This document shows, piece by piece, positions 27,970 to 33,559 of a stretch of DNA of 64,000 bases; the first letter of the stretch is position 1; each line of letters opens with the position of its first letter. Both the position numbers and the translations under genes were made by a program. Under the pieces are notes generated by a model. The model worked only from the letters and a program-made list of their open reading frames with translations, was not told the DNA's origin and ran no database searches. Source of the DNA: an uncultured SAR86 cluster bacterium (GTDB taxonomy: Bacteria; Pseudomonadota; Gammaproteobacteria; Magnimaribacterales; D2472); assembly GCA_902595065.1 (NCBI GenBank), contig CACJOM010000002.1, forward strand, positions 184,429 through 248,428. The letters are read 5' to 3'.

Positions 27970-29055
27970 ATGGGTTTTAAATGTGGCATTCTAGGTTTGC
28001 CTAATGTTGGGAAATCAACCCTGTTTAATGCTTTAACTAAATCATCCATACCAGCAGAGAACTTTCCTTTTTGTACAATTGAGCCAAATCTAGGAATTGT
28101 CAGTGTTCCTGATAATAGACTGAATAACATTAATAATTTTGTTAATTCTGAAAAGGTAATTCCCACTACGATGAGTTTTGTTGATATTGCTGGGCTTGTG
28201 AAAGGAGCTTCTAAGGGTGAGGGTCTAGGCAATGCATTTCTGTCTAACATCAGAGAGATGAATGCCCTTCTCCATGTAGTGAGGTGTTTTGATGATGAAA
28301 ATGTTGTTCATGTAGATGGTGTAATCAATCCACTTAAGGATGTTGAGACCATTAATCTTGAATTAATTTTTGCTGACATTGAAGTTCTTGAAAAAAGAGA
28401 TCAAAAGTTAGAAAAACTTATCAGATCTGGGGATGAAGATGCCAAAAAACATAAAGCAATTATTTACTCTTTAAAAGAGCTAATGGAAAATGGAAATCTT
28501 CCAAAACTGGATAATTTTGATACTGAAGAAATAAAATTTATTGAAAGCATGAATTTACTTTCAACCAAACCAATGGTTTTAGTCGCAAATTTATCTGATG
28601 ATGATTCAAGAAATAATCTCTCTGATTTGGAAGCTTATGCAAAGAGTAATAGCATAGATATCATTCCAGCTATTATCAATGTAGAGCATGAATTAGCTAA
28701 CTTGGAACAAGAAGAGCAAGCAGAATACTTAGAACTACTTGGAATGGATGAGCCTGTGTTAAATAAAATCATCCTTTCAGGCTACAAACTACTTAATCTA
28801 GAAACATTTTTTACTTCCGGACCAAAGGAATCTAGAGCTTGGACAATTCGCAAGAACTCATTAGCTCCTCAAGCAGCTGGTGTTATTCATACTGATTTTG
28901 AGAGAGGCTTCATAAAAGCTGAAGTCATCTCATATGATGACTTTATTAACTGCCAGGGGGAATCTGGAGCCAGGAGAGAGGGCAAATTAAGGCTTGAAGG
29001 AAAGGATTATTTGGTCAAGGATGGGGATGTAATTCACTTTAAATTTAACGTTTGA
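27970..29055 (+). CDS. ychF: ribosome-binding GTPase/ATPase YchF
   Basis: Universally conserved Obg-family P-loop NTPase that prefers ATP. 361 aa (E. coli 363). G1 LPNVGKSTLFNAL (from about residue 7), switch segment FPFCTIEPNLG, G3 DIAGLVKGASKGEGLGNAFL, and the atypical G4 that reads NLSD here, explaining loss of guanine specificity in this family. C-terminal TGS domain (about 280-361) ends KDGDVIHFKFNV. Last protein gene of the lolB-to-ychF run; tRNA-Met follows 34 nt later. Confidence 0.97.
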   Translation: MGFKCGILGLPNVGKSTLFNALTKSSIPAENFPFCTIEPNLGIVSVPDNRLNNINNFVNSEKVIPTTMSFVDIAGLVKGASKGEGLGNAFLSNIREMNALLHVVRCFDDENVVHVDGVINPLKDVETINLELIFADIEVLEKRDQKLEKLIRSGDEDAKKHKAIIYSLKELMENGNLPKLDNFDTEEIKFIESMNLLSTKPMVLVANLSDDDSRNNLSDLEAYAKSNSIDIIPAIINVEHELANLEQEEQAEYLELLGMDEPVLNKIILSGYKLLNLETFFTSGPKESRAWTIRKNSLAPQAAGVIHTDFERGFIKAEVISYDDFINCQGESGARREGKLRLEGKDYLVKDGDVIHFKFNV

Positions 29056-29089
29056 CTTCTAAATCAAGTTCTTTATCATTTCACACTTT

Positions 29090-29166
29090 GGCTATGTAGC
29101 TCAGATGGTTAGAGCACAGCACTCATAACGCTGGGGTCGGTGGTTCAATTCCACCCATAGCCACCA
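29090..29166 (+). tRNA. tRNA-Met, elongator (anticodon CAT)
   Basis: 77-nt cloverleaf including CCA: acceptor GGCTATG/CATAGCC fully paired (so not an initiator), D-arm GCTC/GAGC, anticodon arm CAGCA-CTCATAA-CGCTG, T-arm GGTGG-TTCAATT-CCACC. Overall pattern closely follows E. coli elongator tRNA-Met rather than the lysidine-modified tRNA-Ile2. The last pair of the anticodon stem is an A31-C39 mismatch where E. coli has A-U. Confidence 0.95.
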
Positions 29167-29197
29167 TGAATATGAATTAAAAAAAATAAGAGATAAT

Positions 29198-29217
29198 CAG
29201 ATAATTTAATTTATCTG
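29198..29217 (-). terminator. weak stem-loop downstream of the small membrane-protein genes
   Basis: CAGATAA / TTATCTG, 7-bp stem with 6-nt loop, 20 nt past the 77-aa gene on the minus strand. A run of eight T (29186-29179) follows only after about 11 nt, so it is a poor intrinsic terminator. It may also mark the end of the tRNA-Met transcript from the other side. Confidence 0.3.
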
Positions 29218-29236
29218 GAAATTGACCGACTTCCTA

Positions 29237-29470
29237 CTATTCTTTTTTAAAAAATATCAAAATTATTATTAAAGATACCAATACTAATAAGGCATCCTCA
29301 CCAAGCATATTCAAGATATCTGAAACATTTTTGTATACATCTCCAACAAAAGGAGTTGTAGGACCAAAAATAATACCCAGTAACAGAGAAACTGCCACTA
29401 AAGGTAATAATAATTTTAGTAACTTATTAAAAAAAGCGGTAAGTTTAATAAGAGAGTTATTGAGATTCAT
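29237..29470 (-). CDS. small two-helix membrane protein of unknown function (77 aa)
   Basis: Not recognised. 77 aa with two hydrophobic helices (about 18-35 and 59-74), a short basic N-terminus and a KKE C-terminus. Between the helices it has FG (35-36), then DVYKNVSDIL. The upstream 72-aa protein has the same layout with FG and DVIGNITSLV at matching places, so the two look like diverged tandem paralogues. There is no Shine-Dalgarno near its ATG: a perfect 10-bp hairpin and 15 AT-rich nt separate it from the first gene. Its expression may therefore be much lower or depend on processing. Holin-like or membrane-stress roles are possible but unsupported. Confidence 0.6.
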   Translation of the reverse strand: MNLNNSLIKLTAFFNKLLKLLLPLVAVSLLLGIIFGPTTPFVGDVYKNVSDILNMLGEDALLVLVSLIIILIFFKKE

Positions 29471-29485
29471 TTTTATACTAAAGTC

Positions 29486-29509
29486 AGAAAGGGTCTAGCG
29501 ACCCTTTCT
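29486..29509 (-). promoter_or_regulatory. perfect 10-bp stem-loop between the two small membrane-protein genes
   Basis: On the minus-strand transcript AGAAAGGGUC-GCUA-GACCCUUUCU forms a perfect 10-bp stem with a 4-nt loop, 19 nt after the stop of the 72-aa gene and 15 nt before the ATG of the 77-aa gene. It is by far the most stable short hairpin in the neighbourhood. Only UUUC-UGACUUU follows, not a proper U-tract, so an attenuator or 3'-end stabiliser that sets unequal expression of the pair is more likely than a full terminator. Confidence 0.5.
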
Positions 29510-29528
29510 AACATAGATTAAGCAATGC

Positions 29529-29747
29529 TTATCTGTTAACTAAGCTGTATAGAACTGCTAGTACAAGTAGTCCTACAACACCACCAGACGCCAAAGACTC
29601 GACCAACGATGTAATATTTCCAATTACATCTAATCCCATCATATCGCCGAAAGCAAGGCTTCCAACAATACCAAGTCCTAAGATACCGATGATGACACTA
29701 GTTAGATTGCTAACTAGGTCGCTTAACATTCTAAATGCATTATCCAT
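29529..29747 (-). CDS. small two-helix membrane protein of unknown function (72 aa)
   Basis: Not recognised. 72 aa: an amphipathic N-terminus (MDNAFRMLSDLVSNL), a first Gly-rich hydrophobic helix (about 17-33), a loop FGDMMGLDVIGNITSLVES, and a second helix (about 55-70) ending VNR. Strong ribosome binding site (AGGGGG, 6 nt before the ATG) directly after a two-tier hairpin, and an independent transcription unit: the pnp terminator lies upstream. Good translation signals and a private leader suggest an abundant protein. Paralogous to the 77-aa gene that follows. Function cannot be inferred from sequence. Confidence 0.7.
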   Translation of the reverse strand: MDNAFRMLSDLVSNLTSVIIGILGLGIVGSLAFGDMMGLDVIGNITSLVESLASGGVVGLLVLAVLYSLVNR

Positions 29748-29758
29748 AATTTCCCCCT

Positions 29759-29792
29759 ATGGTTTGCATGGTTAGTTAACCTATAAAACCAT
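29759..29792 (-). promoter_or_regulatory. two-tier hairpin in the 5' leader of the 72-aa membrane protein gene
   Basis: On the minus strand the outer arms AUGGUUU (29792-29786) and AAACCAU (29765-29759) enclose an inner stem GGUUA/UAACC (29781-29777 with 29774-29770), with a 4x4 internal loop and a 2-nt apical loop. The structure ends one base before the Shine-Dalgarno AGGGGG. The 34-nt element could protect the mRNA 5' end or control ribosome access. It also contains a 3-codon minimal ORF (ATG GTT TTA TAG), which may be chance. Confidence 0.45.
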
Positions 29793-29823
29793 AAAAAGAA
29801 ATTACGAACAAGAAAAACGTATG

Positions 29824-29856
29824 AAAAAACTTGCTAAATTTGACATTTAACAAGTT
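29824..29856 (-). terminator. intrinsic terminator of the carA...rpsO-pnp cluster
   Basis: On the minus strand AACUUG-U-UAAAU (29856-29845), loop GUCAA, AUUUA-G-CAAGUU (29839-29828) forms an 11-bp stem with one U/G position unpaired or wobble, directly followed by U6 (29829-29824). It lies 63 nt after the pnp stop on the coding strand and would end the long cluster. On the plus strand there is no U-run after the stem. Confidence 0.7.
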
Positions 29857-29918
29857 TAGGTATAATTGATATATATAAAACTTCTATTTAAATATAAATA
29901 TAAGTTATAAATAAAGGA

Positions 29919-32006
29919 CTATTGCTCAAGTGCTTTCTTAGATAATTTCATTTTTCCACGGTCAAATCCAATCAATTTAACCTTAATAACATCACCTTCA
30001 CTCAGAACATCAGATACATTTTCAACTCTCTCAGAGGAAATCTCGGAAACATGAAGTAAACCGTCTTTACCGGGTAGAATATTTACAAAAGCACCAAAGT
30101 CCACAATCTTAACGACCTTGCCTTCATATACTTTATCTAATTCTGGATCTTCAATGATGCCCTCAATGATTTCTAATGCAGCTTTCATAATTGACTGCGT
30201 TTCACCAAATATAGTTACAACGCCATCATCATTAACATCCACAGATGCTCCTGTATCAGCTTGCATGCCTTTGATGACCGCTCCACCCTTACCGATTATC
30301 TCTTTTATCTTGTCTTGATCGACTGTAATCTTTTTCATGGCAGGAGTATTGTCTGAGAGCTCTTTTGGAGCAGAAATCACTTCATTCATTTTTTCAAGAA
30401 TATGCATTCTTGCATTTTTTGCTTTTTCCAAAGCAGATTCCATAATTTCGGCTGTAATGCCTTGAACTTTAATATCCATTTGTAAGGCTGTTACCCCATC
30501 TTTTGTTCCTGCAACTTTAAAATCCATGTCACCCAGATGATCCTCATCACCAAGGATGTCTGTTAAAACAGCAAAATCATTTTCCTCTTTGATTAGGCCC
30601 ATCGCAATTCCAGCTACTGGATTTGTAATAGGAACACCTGCATCCATTAAGGAGAGAGAAGTTCCACACACAGAAGCCATTGAACTTGAACCATTAGATT
30701 CAGTTATTTCTGAAACAACTCTCAAGGTATAACCAAATTCCTCAGAGTCTGGAAGAACTGCTTTGATTGCTCTCTTAGCTAAATTTCCATGGCCAATCTC
30801 ACGTCGCTTTGGTCCGAGTGGCATACCAATTTCACCTACACTGTATGCAGGAAAATTATAGTGCAGCATAAATGTATTTGATTCTTCACCATTTAATCCT
30901 TCTATCCTTTGCGCATCTCTAGTAGAGCCAAGTGTTGCTGCTACCAACGCTTGAGTTTCACCGCGAGTAAACAAGGAAGATCCATGAACGCTTGGAAGAA
31001 CATTTGTTTCAACAAAGATAGGTCTTACTGTATCTAAGTCCCTTCCATCAATTCTTGGTTCATTTGATAAGATGCTTTTTCTAACAACATCTTTTTCTAC
31101 AAGTTTAAAGGCATTCATTAATTTGCCTCTTTCCATTTCTTCTAATTCCTCATATGCATCATTAATACTCTCTCTAACTGCATTAATTGCTTCACCTCTC
31201 TCAGACTTATCAGCAATCTTAAAAGCTTTCGCAATCTCATCGGTAAAGGAGTTGGCTATCTTACTCTTAAATTCAGCAGTTAACTCATCTTCAGAAAACT
31301 CCCATGGTATTGGATTCACTTTAGCTCTTAAATCTGCACAAGCTTTAATAACTTTTTGCATCTCTTGATGACCATATAGAACTGACCCCAGCATCAAATC
31401 TTCGCTCAGCTCATTTGCTTCGGATTCAACCATCAACACAGCATCTTCAGTTCCTGCAACAACCATATCTAACATAGAATTTTCTAACTCTTCTGGAGAT
31501 GGGTTTAAAACATAATTACTGTCAATGAAACCAACCCTTGCAGCTCCTAATGGGCCCTGGAAGGGAACTCCTGAAATTGAGAGTGCTGCAGAGGCTCCAA
31601 TCAAGGATGCTATATCAGGATTAATATTTTTATCTGAAGATAAGACTGTACAAAAAATTTGTATTTCATTTTTAAAATCTTCTGGGAACAGAGGTCTAAT
31701 TGGCCTATCAATCAACCTTGAAGTTAATGTTTCTTGCTCGGTCGGCCTGGCTTCACGCTTAAAATATCCACCAGGTATTTTTCCAGCAGCATAAAATTTT
31801 TCTTGATAGAAAACAGCCAATGGGAAGAAATCCTTCTTTGGATCTGCTTCTTTTCTAGCTACCATAGTCGTTAGAACAACTAGGTTGTCTATAGTTACGA
31901 TTATGCTTGAGGTAGCTTGTCTTGCTATTTTTCCAGTTTCGATCTTAACAGTTTTATTTCCGTATTCGAATTCTACGGATTGAGTATTTAATTTATTTTC
32001 TTCCAC
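29919..32006 (-). CDS. pnp: polyribonucleotide nucleotidyltransferase (PNPase)
   Basis: Phosphorolytic 3'-5' exoribonuclease, core of the RNA degradosome. 695 aa (E. coli 711). Two RNase PH domains (about 10-145 and 310-540; the catalytic region of the second with RREIGHG and EDHLGDMDFKVAG), then a KH domain (IKEIIGKGGAVIKGMQADTGA) and S1 domain (VYEGKVVKIVDFGAFVNILPGKDGLLHVSEI). The start is GTG at 32006 with AAGGA 6 nt upstream. It follows rpsO after only 12 nt, too short to hold the RNase III hairpin that controls pnp in E. coli. Terminator downstream. Confidence 0.97.
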   Translation of the reverse strand: MEENKLNTQSVEFEYGNKTVKIETGKIARQATSSIIVTIDNLVVLTTMVARKEADPKKDFFPLAVFYQEKFYAAGKIPGGYFKREARPTEQETLTSRLIDRPIRPLFPEDFKNEIQIFCTVLSSDKNINPDIASLIGASAALSISGVPFQGPLGAARVGFIDSNYVLNPSPEELENSMLDMVVAGTEDAVLMVESEANELSEDLMLGSVLYGHQEMQKVIKACADLRAKVNPIPWEFSEDELTAEFKSKIANSFTDEIAKAFKIADKSERGEAINAVRESINDAYEELEEMERGKLMNAFKLVEKDVVRKSILSNEPRIDGRDLDTVRPIFVETNVLPSVHGSSLFTRGETQALVAATLGSTRDAQRIEGLNGEESNTFMLHYNFPAYSVGEIGMPLGPKRREIGHGNLAKRAIKAVLPDSEEFGYTLRVVSEITESNGSSSMASVCGTSLSLMDAGVPITNPVAGIAMGLIKEENDFAVLTDILGDEDHLGDMDFKVAGTKDGVTALQMDIKVQGITAEIMESALEKAKNARMHILEKMNEVISAPKELSDNTPAMKKITVDQDKIKEIIGKGGAVIKGMQADTGASVDVNDDGVVTIFGETQSIMKAALEIIEGIIEDPELDKVYEGKVVKIVDFGAFVNILPGKDGLLHVSEISSERVENVSDVLSEGDVIKVKLIGFDRGKMKLSKKALEQ

Positions 32007-32018
32007 GATTTTCCTTTT

Positions 32019-32288
32019 TTATCCTCTTAATTTAAGAGATTTGATGATGTCTTGATAGCTTTCTGGATTTTTTCTTTTGAGATAAGCTAGAAGCTTTCTT
32101 CTTAAGTTAACCATTCTAATGAGACCTGTTCTTGAATGATGGTCCTTTTTATGAATTTTAAAATGAGATTGTAATTTATTAATATTTTCGGTTAGAAGAG
32201 CTATTTGCACTTCAGGTGAGCCAGTATCAGCATCGCTGTTCTGAAACTCTTTAACAATTTTATTCTTTTCTTCTTTTAATAAAGCCAT
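32019..32288 (-). CDS. rpsO: 30S ribosomal protein S15
   Basis: Primary 16S-rRNA-binding protein S15 at the three-way junction of the central domain. 89 aa as in E. coli, with the family motifs [31 protein letters not shown] and [23 protein letters not shown] lies 9 nt before the ATG. Immediately upstream of that site is a pseudoknot-forming leader (32305-32356), strongly suggesting translational autoregulation by S15 as known in E. coli. Order truB-rpsO-pnp is conserved. Confidence 0.98.
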   Translation of the reverse strand: MALLKEEKNKIVKEFQNSDADTGSPEVQIALLTENINKLQSHFKIHKKDHHSRTGLIRMVNLRRKLLAYLKRKNPESYQDIIKSLKLRG

Positions 32289-32304
32289 GTTTATTTTCTC
32301 CTTG

Positions 32305-32356
32305 GATATGCACCATAATCATCTCAAACCTCGCATATCTAAAGTTTGAGATGGTG
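32305..32356 (-). promoter_or_regulatory. rpsO leader pseudoknot (probable S15 autoregulatory element)
   Basis: In the truB-rpsO gap the minus-strand RNA forms stem 1 CAUCUCAAAC (32353-32344) with GUUUGAGAUG (32329-32320), 10 Watson-Crick pairs. Its 14-nt loop contains GAUAUGC (32339-32333), the exact complement of GCAUAUC (32311-32305), which ends one base before the Shine-Dalgarno AAGGAG (32303-32298). That makes an H-type pseudoknot with a 7-bp stem 2 at the ribosome binding site. A competing hairpin pairs CACCAU (32356-32351) with AUGGUG (32316-32311), sharing base 32311 with stem 2. E. coli rpsO mRNA also switches between hairpins and a pseudoknot that S15 stabilises. Protein binding is inferred, not shown. 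Confidence 0.65.
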
Positions 32357-32378
32357 TAGCTTATTACTTATTCACTGA

Positions 32379-33221
32379 TTAAACAAGGTATTCATGCTTG
32401 AAGCCCTTGCTTGTTTTTTTACCAATTGCAATAAATTGATTTTTGGAGTCATAAACTCTCAATAGCTCAGTATGCTCAAAGTCTGTTTGTATTGATCTGC
32501 CGTGAAGAAATGCCGCGGCATCACTTTCATTTAATTGAATGAAGTCTAAATCTTCAAAAGCATTTTCTAGTGATATTAGTTTTTCCAGACTGATATCATC
32601 TAATGAACAAGCATCAGAAAGCTTAAATTTTTCCTGGCTGGTTCTGATTAATTTTGATAGATGAGCTCCGCAACCAAGTTTAAGTCCTAAATCTCTAGCA
32701 ATAGATCTTATATAAGTGCCTTTGGAGCATTTGATATCAAATGAAACTTTAGGAAAATTTATTTCAATATTATTTATATTCTTTATAAATATTTTTCTAG
32801 CTTGTTTTTTAACTTTAATTCCATCTCTTGCATATTTGTACATAGGCTTGCCATTGTGCTTGAGAGCTGAATAATTTGGTGGCAACTGATCACTGTCACC
32901 CAGAAAGGTTAATAGAATTTCTTTAATTTCAGATTTATTTTGATGGATATTTTTGGAAGATATTACTTCACCTTCAGCATCATCAGTATCAGTCTGGGTT
33001 CCAAGGGTAACCTCAGCTCGATATGACTTTTCACTTTGTAAAAGAAGAGATGCAAACTTAGTAGCCCTATTAACTGCAATAATCAAAAGACCTGTTGCCA
33101 TGGGATCTAAGGTACCTAAATGTCCAACCTTTTTAAGATTAAATTTTTTTTTAATTATTTGCACGACCCTTGACGAGGTAATACCAGAATCTTTGTGAAC
33201 TAGGAGAAAACCGTTAATCAC
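32379..33221 (-). CDS. truB: tRNA pseudouridine-55 synthase
   Basis: Makes pseudouridine 55 in the T-loop of tRNAs. 280 aa (E. coli 314). Starts INGFLLVHKDSGITSS; the catalytic Asp39 lies in GHLGTLDPMATGLL, and the KPMYKYAR and SKGTYIRSIARDLG motifs follow. The C-terminus has a shortened PUA-like region. It overlaps the rbfA stop by 8 nt and is followed by the structured rpsO leader. Confidence 0.96.
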   Translation of the reverse strand: MINGFLLVHKDSGITSSRVVQIIKKKFNLKKVGHLGTLDPMATGLLIIAVNRATKFASLLLQSEKSYRAEVTLGTQTDTDDAEGEVISSKNIHQNKSEIKEILLTFLGDSDQLPPNYSALKHNGKPMYKYARDGIKVKKQARKIFIKNINNIEINFPKVSFDIKCSKGTYIRSIARDLGLKLGCGAHLSKLIRTSQEKFKLSDACSLDDISLEKLISLENAFEDLDFIQLNESDAAAFLHGRSIQTDFEHTELLRVYDSKNQFIAIGKKTSKGFKHEYLV

Positions 33222-33555
33222 TTAATGAATTTAATAATGCATCAATGTTGTTGTATCTTTCGAGGCTTTCATCATATTTAAATATGAGTTTTGGGACTCT
33301 TCTAATCTGCATAAATTTTGAAAGCTTAGACCTGACCATTGAAGAAAATTTTTCAAGAGATTTGTTATCTGGTGAGTCGGAAATATCTCCATTGATAATG
33401 GTATAAAAAACTTTAGCAACGCCAAGGTCAGTTGAGCATTTAACATCTACAATATTCAAAAATTTATATCTTGGGTCTTTTACTTGAGAGGAAATTATTT
33501 GAGATATTTCTTTTTTTAAAAAATCTTCTATCTTCGGAACCCTAGTTGAAGACAT
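33214..33555 (-). CDS. rbfA: 30S ribosome-binding factor A
   Basis: Cold-shock assembly factor that binds immature 30S near the 16S 5' helix. KH-like fold: VPKIEDFLKKEISQIISSQVKDPR, then VDVKCSTDLGVAKVFYTI and RSKLSKFMQIRRVPKLIFKYDESLE. The ATG at 33555 (113 aa) is chosen because it matches the family N-terminus and lies just 4 nt after the infB stop; the open frame extends to a TTG at 33591 inside infB, which is less likely. Order infB-rbfA-truB is conserved. Confidence 0.94.
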   Translation of the reverse strand: MSSTRVPKIEDFLKKEISQIISSQVKDPRYKFLNIVDVKCSTDLGVAKVFYTIINGDISDSPDNKSLEKFSSMVRSKLSKFMQIRRVPKLIFKYDESLERYNNIDALLNSLSD

Positions 33556-33559
33556 ACTA

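Noticed and set aside
29748..29792. Mini-ORFs (3 and 9 codons) in the leader of the 72-aa gene as a leader-peptide attenuator
   Set aside because: Too short, without ribosome binding sites or regulatory codons; the hairpin itself is the more convincing signal.
31072..31794. Two antisense frames (98 and 89 aa) opposite pnp
   Set aside because: Shadow frames of a highly conserved gene; Ser/Leu-rich composition is the expected complement of the coding strand.
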